Positions 33,551 to 45,270 of a stretch of 64,000 nucleotides of DNA are shown piece by piece (the first letter of the stretch is position 1; every line of letters begins with the position of its first letter). The notes below the pieces were generated by a model. It was given only the letters and a program-made list of their open reading frames with translations. It ran no database searches and was not told the DNA's origin. A program made the translations under genes and the position numbers. The stretch comes from Saccopteryx bilineata (Eukaryota; Chordata; Mammalia; Chiroptera; Emballonuridae). Location of the stretch: the NCBI RefSeq assembly GCF_036850765.1, contig NC_089493.1:299352739-299416738 (forward strand), given 5' to 3'.

Positions 33551-35173
33551 TTTCTCCGTTCTTTATTTTTATGGAATTTTTAGAGGTCACATTGGCTAAT
33601 GAAACCATACAGGGTTCAAGTGTCCAATTGTATAAAATGTCATCTGTACATTGTCCTGTGTGCCCAGCACCCCGAGTCACGCCTCCCTCCTGCGTCACCG
33701 TCTGTGCCCCCTTTAAACCTCATGTATCTCCTCCGCCCTTTTCTTTCCTGCGGTCCCCACACTGGTCTCCTCACCTTTGTCACCCAGGGCCCCCCAACTC
33801 CCTCCCCTCTGACACCCATTAGTCGGTTCTCTGTGTCTAGGAGTCTCTCTGTTCTGCCTGTTAACCCTTTGTGCTCACTAGATGCCACAGAGGAGCGAGG
33901 TCAGACGGTGTTTGTCCATCTGTGAGTGGCTCACGTCCCTCAGCATAGCGCTGTCCGCGTCCATCCACGTTGCTGCAGATGCTGAGACGTCCTGCCTCTT
34001 TTATGGACGTAGGTAACCCAAGCGCCCATCAGCAGACGAGTGGATAAAAAAAACCATGTTCCCTTTACACGACGGAATATGACCCCGTCGTAAAAGTTCT
34101 TTGCAATCTTTTTTGTTTTTTTTTGCATTTCTGTATTGCACCCTAATTCACACACCTTCAAATTCATCTCTTTAAAGTAAACGATACCGTGGTTTTGAGT
34201 ATGCTCACCCTCTTATGCAAACATCAGGGTCGCATATTAAAGTCTAGACTCTTTTTGTCTAAAAAATGACAGCTCTATACCCACTGAGCAATCGCTTCTC
34301 AACCGCCCAACCCACTAATGCAATTTTCATCTCTAGAGATTTTCTTATTCTGCGAATTTAATAGAAAACGAATTGTACAAAATAAAACATTTTTTTGGGG
34401 GGGGGAAGTAGGGACTTCTTTTACTTAGCGTAGTGTTTTCACGTTTTGTCTCTATTGTGGAATGTCAGAACTTCATACCTTTTCATGGCTGAGTAATATT
34501 TCGCCACGTGGACAGACTAAATTCCGTTTACCTATTCATCCGCCCGTGGACATTTTTTTACATTGTTCCACTCTTTGGTCATTATGAATAATGCTTTCAC
34601 GTGAGAGTTTTTGTGTGGACATACGGTCTTAATTCTTTTCTGTCTATACTCGGGGGGGGGGAGTATTTCTGGGTACTCTGGTAACTTTATGGTGAATGTT
34701 TTCAGGAAGTAGCTGGATTGTTCTTCAAAGGGACGGCAGCATTTCACGCTGTCCCAAGCCCACGTCTGGGACGTCCAGGGACCCCTACACCACTTCTATC
34801 TTTAAGAATTCTTGCTATTGTTTATTTTTTTATTATGTCCAAGCTAGTGGTGGGAAGTGGCCTCTCACTGGGGTTTCTCTATTGCATTACAGTTCTGACC
34901 ATGTGTTCATATACCTGTTTATCTTCTATGCCGACACCCAGTTTTAATTGGGTTATTCACCTTTTATTGTTGAATTGTTGTTGCTCTTTACATAGTGTGG
35001 ATCCAAGACCCATATCAGACATGTGATTGGCAAATATTTTCCACTCCAGGGTTTGTTTGTTTTTTCCCCACCTGTATCCTTTGAATCACAGTAGGTTGCT
35101 TTAGGTGAAATCCCAACTGACCTACTTCCTCTCTGATTGCTTATGTTTTTGGAGTTGGAGCTAAAAAACTATC
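33551..35173 (-). repeat. LINE-1 3'-region remnants, antisense
   Basis: Several stretches match the reverse complement of old mammalian L1 3' regions, for example CATGGCTGAGTAATATT near 34485 and GGTCATTATGAATAATGCTT near 34577. Diverged and fragmentary, with no intact frame. It fills the gap between the mariner-like element and the hAT element. Confidence 0.7.
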
Positions 35174-35181
35174 CTCTAACC

Positions 35182-36356
35182 CCGTGATGGCGAACCTATG
35201 ACACGCGTGTCGGCACTGACACACATAGCCATTTTCGATGACATGCGGCCGCATACCAGAGAAGAATGGAGCCACATGCCGAGAAGGATGTTTCATCCTC
35301 GGCTTCTGCACGGCCAGGTGCAGTAGCTAAAGATAAAATATTTGCTGTCATGTGAGGTCTGTAGGCCAAAACAACAGAACTCCGGCACAGAGCGTCTAGT
35401 TCTGGGACTTCCGGTTAGGCCGTTAGGGGATCTTTGACCTCACTTCTGGCCGGCGGAGCAGGGAGCAGCAGAATGCCGTGGGGGACGCATCTCTGGGGGC
35501 CCTGTGATCGCCATTACCAGCAACCACATAACCACAGCAACCATCATCCGATCTCCTGTTCTGGGGTGTCGTGGATTTCTAATTGACCATCATGACTGAG
35601 ATAAGTGAGGGGGAGGCTGGGAGAGGCGAGGGCCTGTGCTATGGGTGCTGTTTCCCGTCATTAGAAATAGTGGCCGCCATCTTAATTTACATAAGATGCA
35701 ACTTGCAGAATTTCAAGACAACATCTGGGCTCAGGTGTCTGTCGACTTGAGGTCAAAGCTTGTGAATCTGGAAAGGTGCCGCTTGGAGAATCAAGAGGAG
35801 TGCCACTACGAACAGGAAATTTGGAATGCCTGGAACAGATTACCAGACACTTTTAGCACCTCTACGTACTTTTGTGAGACCTTATTCTCAGCGTTAAATA
35901 ATATCAAAACACACAAAAGAAACAAATTGACAGATGAAGTTAGTAGTGCTTGCTTGGGCTTGAAGTGTACAAAATATCAACCTTCAATTGAAGATTTAGC
36001 CAATGAAATTCAGCAACAAAAAAGTCACTAATAGGCAGGTTAGTTAAAGAATTCCCCCTCCCCCTCACTTATCTTAGTTTACGGCATCCCACACAAGTTA
36101 AATAATATCAAAACCAACAAAAGAAACTGACACAAATGAACAAAGAAGTCACTAAGCAGATAAGTTAAATAATTAGTTTTTGGTTTCTTAAATACAGTTA
36201 CACATTACAATTATACATTTTTGTTATTTAAACTATAAATATCGTGAAATTATGGTTGTTGTTTTTTTTCTCGAAGTGACACACCACCCGAGTTATGCTC
36301 GTTTTTTTTTGGCGAATTTTGACAAACCTCTCTCAAAAGATTGCCCATCATCACTG
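35182..36356 (+). mobile_element. hAT-superfamily DNA transposon, 1.2 kb, internally deleted
   Basis: The left end CCGTGATGGCGAACC and the right end ...CATCATCACTG are inverted relative to each other (consensus CAGTGATG). The 8-bp flanks CTCTAACC (35174-35181) and CTCCAACC (36357-36364) differ at one base and fit the hAT target consensus nTnnnnAn. The interior carries the C-terminal part of a hAT transposase, so this is a deleted copy of an autonomous element. Confidence 0.85.
35672..36031 (+). pseudogene. hAT transposase C-terminal remnant (dimerisation domain)
   Basis: About 118 codons start near HLNLHKMQLAEFQDNIWAQV and run through RLPDTFSTSTYFCETLFSAL and NNIKTHKRNKLTDEVSSACL to YQPSIEDLANEI, then a stop. 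The FSTSTYFCE.LFSALN.IKT.KRN.LTDE pattern is the hallmark of the hAT dimerisation region, as in GTF2IRD2/ZBED-type domesticated transposases. The zinc-finger and catalytic parts are missing. The frame remains open over this region, so the element is fairly young or the fragment decays slowly. No ATG or promoter suggests domestication. Confidence 0.75.
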
Positions 36357-36667
36357 CTCCAACCCAAGAAGACACCCACCTGTGTTTCCTTCTCACGGTA
36401 GTAACTCTTCCTCTTCTTGTCCTGGGTTGGTTTTGCGTTGATTTTTGAGTTTTACGTAAGGTGGGCGTCTGACCTTATGTTTTCCCGTGGATGAGCCGTT
36501 GTTCTGACATCGTTGCCTGTGGTCAGTCGACCATGAATATGTGGGGTTAGCATTGACCACTCATTTCTAGTTTATTTGTGTCTCTATATGTCATGTGCCC
36601 CAACTGGGCAGTCCTGCTTTACTGTGCTTGGCACCAACTGTTGCGGTCAGAAAGCATGCGTTCCCTG

Positions 36668-36670
<3 letters not shown>

Positions 36671-36702
<32 letters not shown>
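36671..36702. repeat. (CT)n microsatellite
   Basis: Pure CT dinucleotide array of about 32 bp. Confidence 0.9.
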
Positions 36703-36704
<2 letters not shown>

Positions 36705-36840
36705 GACTGTTTTCGGCTGCTCTCAGTTCCTTGGGATTTTATACCATCTTGGCATCAGCCCGTCCGTTTCGGCGAGAAAAAGTTTCATTGAGCTGGAATT
36801 AAATCTTTAGATCATTCTCGGGAATATTTTATTTATTTAT

Positions 36841-37192
36841 TTTCCTGAAGCTGGAAACGGGGAGGCAGTCAGACAGACTCCCGCATGCGCCCGACAGGGA
36901 TCCACTTGGCACGCCCACCAGGGGGCGATGCTCTGCCCATCTGGGGCGTCGCTCTGTTGCAACCAGAGCCACTCTAGTGCCTGAGGCAGAGGCCACAGGG
37001 CCATCCCCAGCGCCCGGGCCAACTTTGCTCCAATGGAGCCTTGGCTGAGGGAGGGGAAGAGAGAGACAGAGAGGAAGGAGAGGGGGAGGGGTGGAGAAGC
37101 AGATGGGCGCCTCTCCTGTGTGCCCTGGCCGGGAATCGAACCCGGGACTCCTGCACGCCAGGCCGACGCTCTACCACTGAGCTAACCGGCCA
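36841..37192 (-). repeat. tRNA-derived bat SINE, family A
   Basis: Reverse-strand full-length copy. The tail is (TTTA)-rich and the tRNA-like head lies at the right end (CTACCACTGAGCTAACCGGC). Target duplication GGAATATTTT at 36831-36840 and 37193-37202. It is the first SINE downstream of SHOX, 34.9 kb from the previous copy. Confidence 0.93.
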
Positions 37193-37374
37193 GGAATATT
37201 TTTAACCTTCAGATCACTGTGTTTCCACAGATGACCACAGATGGTCCTCCCCCAATTATTTAGGTCATTTTACCCTTTCCTTTCACAGCCGTCTGTAGTG
37301 TTCTGTGTTCAAATCTCACGCGTCTTTTCTTAAATTTACCCCCTCAGTACTTCATACTTTTTTAGCACGTTATT

Positions 37375-37538
37375 CTTTTTAAAAAGTATCTATTGCATTG
37401 ATTTTAGAGAGAAAGGAAGGGAGAGAGAGTGACAGGAACATCGACCTGCCCCCGATTTGTGCTCTGACCCGGGATTGAACCGGCAACCCCTGTGCTTTGG
37501 GACAACCCTTGAACCATCCGAGCCGTCCGCCCAGGGTT
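37375..37538 (-). repeat. Older tRNA-derived SINE, short
   Basis: Reverse-strand element with a TTTTAAAAAGTATCTATTGC tail region, GAGAGA body and a tRNA-like B-box complement (GGGATTGAACCGGCAACCC) ending at CCGCCCAGGG. It is more diverged than the family A and B copies and of a different type, resembling Ves-like bat SINEs. No clear target duplication. Confidence 0.65.
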
Positions 37539-37539
37539 G

Positions 37540-40060
37540 CGTATTCTTCTCATTGCAAATGGAACGGTTTTGTTCACTTCATCTCCCTTTCATAAGACGC
37601 TGGACTGTGGCCAGCCGCTCGGGCCGAGGTAGGACGCGTCCAAAAGCGTGTCCGTGCTCACGCGGAAGCCCGCGTGTGCGTGGCCTGAAACGTCTCCCGT
37701 GGACGTTTGGGGAGTGTTTGGGTGTTTCTGGTCCTTCCCTACGGACTGGAGCGCTGGCTCTCGGGGTGAAAAGGAAGGGACTATTCCTAGCAGGCGTCTC
37801 AGACAGCTGCCGTTCCCTGGGACACCCCCCCCCCCAAAAAAAAATACACCCCTGGTCGGGCACCTTCCTTTCAGACCTGCAGCGGACATGACCAGGAAGG
37901 AACACGCATTTCAGTAGTAAGTGATGGGGGGCCGTCCCCTCCGCCCCCGCCCCCGCCTCCTGACCCCCAGACACAGCCCCCCCACCCACCTACCCCGCCG
38001 CTGTTGCCAGCCCTGTTACCAAGACGCTCGGAGCTCGTGGAAGCATCGCCTCACATCTGTTTCCCCTTAGATGCACGGTAGCAGCCCCGTCCAGCTCGCT
38101 GTTGGTTTGGTTCTGGTCTTCTGGCCGCGAGTGATGAGCCATTGGAGCAGCGCGCGCGCGCAGGGGCGAGACCTCATGGTTTCCCACGCCTGGTGCACGG
38201 GGAGCGTGTGAGGTCCCGCCTTCCAGCATCACTCAGGATCTCAGGGCTGCGGGGGTGGTGGTGGTGGTGGGGGGGCTGGCGCAGACCGCGTCTCCCGAGT
38301 AAATCTGCTGTTTATTTGTCTTCGCTGAGTCCCATCCGGTCTTTCTCCCGAGAACACACCGTGCCGTGCGCGCGCGCGCGCGCCGTCTGCGGGAACGGGG
38401 AGAATGGGGTCCTCACGGGCTCTGTCCGTCCTCATCTCTGCAAAACCGGCCCCATCGCCGACGGCACTCCTGTGGGGCAATTATCGTGACCACGGGCGGG
38501 CTCCGTGGAGGTGACCCAGGCAGGAGGAGCCACGGGGAACCCCACCCCCACCCCCGCCATTGGAACAGGCCTCTGTGTCTCGCAGGATGGGATGCAGAAG
38601 CGGTCAGAAGTGTCTCTGAAGCCGTGGTTTTGTGCACGGGTCCGTGATCCTGGGATTCCCCGTGCGCACGGTCCGGTCCGGTCCAGAGCGGGCCTGGCTT
38701 CCCCGCCCCCCGATGGGAGGCGCGGTAGTCTGCACGTCCACCGTCCCGGACCCCCCGCGGCCAAGGTGGCCATGGTGGGGCCTCCACAGCTGGCTCTTGT
38801 CACTCTTTTGATTTCCTCCGGCCTCCCCGAATCTCCGTGCCCCCTGCCCTTCCCACCTCATCTCTGCGTCCATCCGTGTTGCAGAACTGAAGGGTGTTAT
38901 TAGAACCAGGTTGTGGATGCGCGCGCGTGTGTGTGTTTATTCTACACTATTTATCCCCTGTGCACACGGGTCTGCAGCCCCACAGGGATAAATGCTGTTC
39001 CACCAGCACCCCCATCTTATATCCCCCCCCCCGGGAAGCCACACATGTGTCCCCATTCCTACAATTTAGTCATTTTAAGAATGTCCCACAGATGGGATCC
39101 TCCTGTCCACAGCCTCTGGGGAGCTGCTCTTACCCCTCAGCCCACTTCCTTCGAGGTCCAAGACACATGGTTTCCCGTATCTATACCTCACTCCTTTTCA
39201 TCGCTGGGGCGGTCCTGGTGGCTCATCGCACGCGGCCCTGTGGCCGGGGCTCCGTGAGGCCCACAGACCAGGTGTGCGTCTGTGACGGCGTCTCGGGAAG
39301 AGGTCAGCGCTCGGATCGGAGGACGGAGTGAAGCAGCAGGTCGCCCTTCCCAGCGTGGTGGGCCGCGTCGCATCAGTCGAGGGTCTGACCTGAGCAGAGA
39401 AGCGGAGGGAGGGAGAAGTTTCTCCATCTCTTTGGGCATGGATGTTCGACTTCTCCTGCCTGCTGACGTCACAGGTCCCGGTGCCCGTCCTTTGGAACCG
39501 AAATGGGACGACAGCCAGGTTCTTCTGGGCGGACGGAATCTTCACTGCACAGGGTCTGTGTTGTAAGTCACTGCTCTCGATTTCAAAGGGTGCCCACCGG
39601 GCATGACGCATTTGCCTGGTTCTAGGGTCCACGGCTGTGACCAAATACAAGCCCACGTGAGGGTTGCTCGCTGCCAGCACAGCGGGAGTGTCCAGGGGAA
39701 CCCGCCAGACGTAAGGAATGAGGGGGACCATGAAGAGACAATAAAACTCACCGTTACGTACCAGCATGTTGTGGGGTGGTTCCATTCTTCACTCCGCATT
39801 CCTCGTCGGTGCCTGTGGACACCTGCCCCCCACCCCTGGCCAAAGTCCAACGGCCGATGCTTCTCTGTGAGCCCAGTGGGGTCCCGGACAACATCAGGGC
39901 ATGCCGCCTGTGGTGAGAGTGTGAACAAGGAGCTCTCTCGTGTCCCCGCGGGAAGATCACTGCCCCGTGGCTGCAGCTGGACAAGGAGATTTGAGGGTTC
40001 TCCTGCTGGTCCACGTCGTGATGACCGGAGGATCACACAGGACGACGTTAGTCGTTCATT
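37540..40060. other. Intergenic sequence, no gene seen
   Basis: GC-rich with (CG)n at 38150-38160 and 38368-38382, a (GT)n at 38922-38936 and a weak antisense L1-like fragment at 39015-39200. Open frames up to about 195 codons exist but overlap on both strands and resemble nothing known. Confidence 0.5.
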
Positions 40061-40075
40061 CAACAAACACTTAGG

Positions 40076-40257
40076 CCTGACCTGCGGTGGCGCAGTGGAT
40101 AAAGCGTCGACCTGGAAATGCTGAGGTCGCCGGTTCGAAACCTTGCACTTGTCTGGTCAAGGCACATGTGGGAGTTGATGCTTCCTGATCCTCCCCCCTT
40201 TCTCTCTCTCTCTCAAATGAATAAAGAAAAAGACTCCCCCCAAAGTAAAACAAAACA
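40076..40257 (+). repeat. tRNA-derived bat SINE, family B
   Basis: The head reads CCTGACCTGCGGTGGCGCAG with A box TGGCGCAGTGG and B box GGTTCGAAACC, then a short body (GTGGGAGTTGATGCTTCC), a (CT)n tract and an A-rich tail. Flanked by AAACACTTAGG at 40065-40075 and 40258-40268. Its 3' duplication overlaps the target duplication of the adjoining hAT element. Confidence 0.9.
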
Positions 40258-40269
40258 AAACACTTAGGG

Positions 40270-40601
40270 CAGGGGTCCCTAAACTTTTTACACAGGGGGC
40301 CAGTTCACTGTCCCTCAGACCGTTGGAGGGCCGGACTATAAAAAAAACTATGAACAAATCCCTATGCACACTGCACATATCTTATTTTAAAGTAAAAAAA
40401 CCAAAATGGGAACAAATACAATATTGAAAATAAAGAATAAGTAAATTTAAATCAACAAACTGACCAGTATTTCAATGGGAACTATGCTCCTCTCACTGAC
40501 CACCAATGAAAGAGGTGCCCCTTCCGGAAGTGCGGCGGGGGCCGGATAAATGGCCTCAGGGGGCCGCATGCGGCCTGCGGGCCGTAGTTTGGGGACCCCT
40601 G
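40270..40601 (-). mobile_element. Non-autonomous hAT-like element, long form (332 bp)
   Basis: Inverted termini CAGGGGTCC...GGACCCCTG with the 16-bp TIR consensus CAGGGGTCCCCAAACT, one variant base on the left. Perfect 8-bp target duplication ACTTAGGG at 40262-40269 and 40602-40609. No coding capacity; the interior is AT-rich. Opposite orientation to the copy at 49229. Confidence 0.92.
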
Positions 40602-40609
40602 ACTTAGGG

Positions 40610-42226
40610 GGTGTCCGCCTTATGCCCAGCCCCTTAGGAAGTCTGGCCCCAGGGGAGACAGGTAGCCCATCAGTGATCAACTCCGTCTGCTCAAGTCCGA
40701 GCCACGTTGCGGGGAGACGGAAGGAATCGGCAGGAATGGACGTAAGTGGGACGGGTCACACCTCCCTGGGGGACCCCTGGGGGGTCGTGCACCCTCACTG
40801 GCGTGAGGCAGGTGCAGTCGACCTGCGTCCGGAGCAGACGGAACTGAGTCTCTGACCAAAGGCAGCGTTTGACCCGAGAGGCAGAGACACTCACGAACTG
40901 GATGTCCGTGGGGGTCCGGGCGGGAGAGGCCTGTGTGTGTGTCGGGGGGCAGCGTCAATGGGCCTGGCTTATATTTGCAGCGGGAATGGGGCACCCCTGC
41001 CGCCCGCCCTGGGGCAGTGCTCGGGATGGCTTCCCGATCGATCGATCGATGGGTCATTCCTGCCACCTGCGTGGTGTCCTCCTCTCCTGGGGGCTTTATA
41101 ACCCGGGCTTCACCTCCCCCCCTCGGTCTCGTGACCTCTTGGGGCAAAGGGAAAGAAAAACAAGGGCTGGCCCCCCCAGCCCCCGCCCGCCGTCCCCAGA
41201 CGCGGACGCCTGAGAGGAAGGGTGAGGAAGGGGCTTCACTTCAAAGTGGCCCGTTTCCCCGTCTCCCCTCCTGTCCCCGCCCTGTGCTCCCGGACCTCTG
41301 ACTCCCCGCTGAACCGGGCGGGCTTACAGAACACCGCCTCCCACCCACGCCAGGGAAAACACACCCCCTCCTGCTTGTGGGGGAGGGGGCGGGGGGGACT
41401 TCGTAAGCCTCCTCATGCCTTTCTAATAAAAATTCATTAAATATCAGTTATTGGAGGGGATGAGGAGGGGAGCAAACAGCGGCCCACAATTACAACGGCC
41501 GCTTTGAAGTTTCCCCCCCCCCCGCCGTCTGAACACAAAGCAAACTGTTGGGGCCGGTCCTGTGGGGAGCTGCCCACCCTGCCCATCCTGGAACGAGCGC
41601 GCTGGGGCTCCCCCCACAATGAACAGATAACGAGGGACACAGGGTGGTCCTCAAGTTCTTCCCTCTCAGTGTTTCCGCCTCATGGTTCGAGCAAGTGGGA
41701 TTTCGAGATCAACCCGGGCACGGAGGTTCAGCCCGTGCAGACGGAGGGCAGAGTGGGAGTGAGTGGACCCCGCGCCCAGCCGGCCAGGGTCCCGCGGACG
41801 ACACAGGGTGGGGTTGGGGGGGGGACCGCCGGAGGGCTCGAGGGGGGCCTCTTCCTGCGGCAGGCGCGACGGCCACGGTTCTGAGTAACAGGAGGCCACC
41901 ATCGTGGGGGAGATCAAAGCGGCCGGCGAGGTTTACGGGGGTCTGCAGAAACCTCCCCCCGGGGGACATGTAAATCTCCGTGTCCCCTCCCCGCCGTTCC
42001 CCGTCATCCGGACGACACGTCCTGCCACGTGGGGCCGGAACAAAGGGCTGCTTCAGACATGAACCCAGGGTGGCTTCCAGGAGGAGGTGTGGGCGGAGGG
42101 AGAGACAGAGACAGACAGACAGCTGGACACAGGGCTCCCCAGGAACTGATTCAGCGAGCTCTGATGGTATATGTTTTTTTTGGGGGGGACGGCATGTGTG
42201 GAGCGTTTGTGCGTACGTATATTCTT
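40610..42226. other. Intergenic sequence with possible regulatory islands
   Basis: A (GATC)n palindromic run lies at 41036-41051. An AT-rich unique island at 41405-41520 contains CTAATAAAAATTCATTAAAT, ATCAGTTATTGG and CACAATTACAACGG. No gene recognised. Confidence 0.45.
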
Positions 42227-42598
42227 TTTTTTTGTATTTTTCTGAAGCTGGAAACGGGAGAGACAGTCAGACAGACTCCCTCATGCGCCCGACCGGGATC
42301 CACCCAGCACGCCCACCAGGGGCGATGCTCTGCCCCTCCGGGGCGTCGCTCTATCGCGACCAGAGCCACTCTAGCGCCTGGGGCAGAGGCCAAGGAGCCA
42401 TCCCCAGCGCCCGGGCCATCTTTGCTCCAATGGAGCCTCGGCTGCGGGAGGGGAAGAGAGAGACAGAGAGGAAGGGGGAGGTGGGGGTGGAGAAGCAGAT
42501 GGGCGCCTCTCCTATGTGCCTTGGCCGGGAATCGAACCCGGGTCCCCCGCACGCCAGGCCGACGCTCTACCGCTGAGCCAACCGGCCAGGGCCTGCAC
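42227..42598 (-). repeat. tRNA-derived bat SINE, family A
   Basis: Reverse-strand full-length copy with flanking duplication ACGTATATTCTT at 42215-42226 and 42599-42610. Head at the right end (CCGCTGAGCCAACCGGCCAG). Confidence 0.94.
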
Positions 42599-42599
42599 A

Positions 42600-42917
42600 C
42601 GTATATTCTTATGCTTTCTATTTTATTGTGGTGAAATCCATACAGCCTGACCTCCACCATTTTAAAGGGGAAAGTTCAGGAGAACATATTATGGTTCCAT
42701 GTATAAATGGGGAAAAAAAAACTCTCCCATGATCAAACAAAAGAAAACAAAGCCCACAGACCTGTCGACATACGAAGATCCATCCGACAGCTTCCGGGAA
42801 GAAGAGAAAAGAATAAAATACAAACGAATAAATGAATTCAGTCACATGACAGGACAGAGGGTCCGTCCACGGAAACAAACAAACAAACAAAAAATAAAAT
42901 AAAATAAAATAAAATAA
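42600..42917. repeat. L1-like fragment followed by (AAAAT)n
   Basis: TTTTATTGTGGTGAAATCCA and following bases resemble an old antisense L1 fragment. At 42892-42917 there is an (AAAAT)n array. Diverged, with no coding potential. Confidence 0.5.
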
Positions 42918-43025
42918 GGCGGAATCTCAGCACCATCATGGTCTTGTCCACAGCCTGTCTGTCCAGGTCCGAAACATTTTCGTTGACCCAAGACGATGCC
43001 TGTGTCTATTTTCTTGAACAATCTC

Positions 43026-43054
43026 TTTGTGTGTGTGTGTGTGTGTGTGTGTGT
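43026..43054. repeat. (GT)n microsatellite
   Basis: About 28 bp of GT repeat. A second, longer (GT)n lies at 43556-43592. Confidence 0.9.
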
Positions 43055-43554
43055 GATTCAGAAAGAAAAGGGGGTATTTGTCCATCTGGGCTGCGTTTGG
43101 GCCGCGGCAGCCCCAGAAGCACGTGGACGCAGCACAGTGTGGACATTCCCAGGGCGGTCACCAGGACCGGTGGACGGCTCTCTCCGTGACTCCCGGGGTT
43201 TGTACGCCGCCCGCCAACCAGGGCCGGGTCCCAAACGCACGTCGTCATCGTAGGAGGGAAGAGAGGCTGGCTGGCTTCCCGGTGTCGGGGGCTCGTTGTA
43301 TCGGAGACCCGTGTGAACATCCCTCTGTGACCCCCCCTCCACACACAGACGCCCAGCCTTGTCTGACCGTCGCTCCGGGGAGCCCAGGGGGTCACCGGAA
43401 ATCAATACTGTAATAACCGGGCCGGGCTGCCTGCCCTTCCGGTCCCGCGATAGCCAATTAGCCGGCGTTTAGTGACGCTGACCCCTCGCCCGCAGAATGA
43501 ATCGTCTTCATAGTGTCAGCGTCACGGGGACCCATCCGTCTTGCGGGGCGGGGC

Positions 43555-43555
<1 letters not shown>

Positions 43556-43592
<37 letters not shown>
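43556..43592. repeat. (GT)n microsatellite
   Basis: Pure GT array of about 36 bp. Confidence 0.9.
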
Positions 43593-43595
<3 letters not shown>

Positions 43596-43788
43596 GGGTC
43601 GTCTTCCTGGGGACAGAGGTCCGGGTTCAAGGCGGTTAATGGGATCGTCACTCATCCAGGGACAGGCGGGGCGGGGAGGGCTCCCAGCGGTCACGTTCGC
43701 ACGCTTGGACGCGGGGCTTGAGCTGTGCCCCCCGTCCTGAGCCAGCCTTCCGAGGGTCTCTCACGAGGACAGACTCGTGGTATTCCCA

Positions 43789-43882
43789 GCGGCACCCACG
43801 TGAACCGGGGGCTCAGGGAGCACGCACTGACCTCCCCCCAACCCCCGTTGTGGGGTCTGTAGATCCAAGGTCAGGGTGACCG
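43789..43882. repeat. 94-bp interspersed direct repeat, copy 1
   Basis: Shares GGAGCACGCACTGACCTCCC and flanking bases with 45383-45476 in the same orientation, about 90% identical by eye. Family unknown. Confidence 0.7.
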
Positions 43883-44343
43883 TCCACGTGCTGCTGTGAG
43901 GTGGCCACAGGTTTTGTGAACATCTCGGGCTTTGCAGACGCCCCGGCCATTCTTCAATCAAAGACTTGGGCGGGGCGGAATGGAGGGAGGCGTGAGAAGG
44001 GGCACGATCCCGGAAGAACACACACGAGCTGACCGATCTGGGGGCTGGCGTCCTTGGGACCCTGTTCGGTTTCCCGGCCCTGGACGGAGCCGTCGGCCCT
44101 TCGCCGGGACAACGGGCTCAGTGAGCGTGTGACTCGGTGCCCTGGACGGGTGGCCAGCACAGCGGCACTCAGGGACACGTGGGTTAACAGAAGCCGCTCT
44201 GCCCGTCCCCTGGCACACACACACTGGTCCCACCAGCAGAGCGGGCAGGGGCTTCTCTACCCGGAGCACCCCACAAACCAGCTCCCCCCAGGGAAGCCGG
44301 GCTCAGGTGCAGGTGGACAAGGAGGGGACTTCGGTGGCCGGGG

Positions 44344-44451
44344 TTGTGGGAGGCAGGTGGACACTCACAGGTGTGGGAGGCAGGTGGACACCCACAGGTG
44401 TGGGAGGCAGGTGGACACTCACAGGTGTGGGAGGCAGGTGGACACCCACAC
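44344..44451. repeat. 27-bp minisatellite, four copies in a 54-bp dimer pattern
   Basis: The unit is GTGTGGGAGGCAGGTGGACA followed by CTCACAG or CCCACAG. The two variants alternate strictly, so the higher-order unit is 54 bp. The Cys-Gly-Arg-Gln-Val-Asp-Thr-His-Arg frame is a repeat artefact. Confidence 0.92.
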
Positions 44452-44826
44452 AGACACGCCCAGGGAGGACGGGAAGCGTGAAGCTGGGGGCAGCCGGAAC
44501 CCCTCAGGGTGCCCGGCTCCGACGTCGGAGTCGCCCGAGAACCGTGAGCCCCCCCATTCTCGGACCCGCACCTTCTGCCTCGGCCGTTTCTGGGTGCCTT
44601 CCAAGGCCAACACGGTCCCCGTGGGCAGACCGGCCGGCCACGTGCATGAGCCTCCATCGGGTGACTCTCAGAGATGTGGGGTTCATGCTCGCTGGCCGGG
44701 GTGGCCCACAGGGCGGGGGGGGCACACACCGCTGTGTGCAGAGGGGGAAGGCGGGCATGTTAGCCCGGGGCCCAGCACCCCCGCAGCCGTGAACCCAGCA
44801 TCTGGGGGCCGACCGCGCCGTCCAAG

Positions 44827-45018
44827 CAGGCGTCCCCAAACTACGGCCCGCGGGCCGCAATGCGGCCCCCGGAGGCCATTTATCCGGCTCCCACTGCACT
44901 TCTGGAAGGGGCACCTCTTTCATTGGTGGTCAGTGAGAGGACCACTGTATTTGGCAGCCCTCCAATGGTCTGAGGGACAGTGAACTGGCTCCCTGTGTAA
45001 AAAGTTTGGGGACCCCTG
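44827..45018 (+). mobile_element. Non-autonomous hAT-like element, short form (192 bp)
   Basis: Termini CAGGCGTCCCCAAACT and AGTTTGGGGACCCCTG match the long elements at 40270 and 49229, but the AT-rich centre is missing. The junction reads GAGAGGACCACTGTATTTGG then CAGCCCTCCAA, shared with the short copy at 52820. The target duplication is not clear. Confidence 0.88.
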
Positions 45019-45238
45019 GGACTCCAACGTGATCAACACTTCGCGCGGCTGATTGAACCGGCCGTGTGCCCTCTGCTGGGGGGTGGACAGAGCGGGGTGG
45101 CCGTGTGGGGGGACCCCAGCTGTCCGTCTGCATTAGGGGGAGCAGGGTTGCGCTGCCCAGCGCCCTCACCGGGCCATTACTCCTTAACAGGGACGGCATT
45201 GTTTGCGGGTAATATTTCCTGCTTCCTCTTAAGGTGCG

Positions 45239-45270
45239 CGCGCGCGCGTGTGTGTGTGTGTGTGTGTGTG
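45239..45270. repeat. (CG)n-(GT)n microsatellite
   Basis: Short GCGCGCGC followed by about 22 bp of GT. The frame across it is an artefact. Confidence 0.9.

Noticed and set aside
44054..44983. 309-codon frame
   Set aside because: It runs through the 27-bp minisatellite and into a hAT-like element, and no known domain or splice structure supports it.
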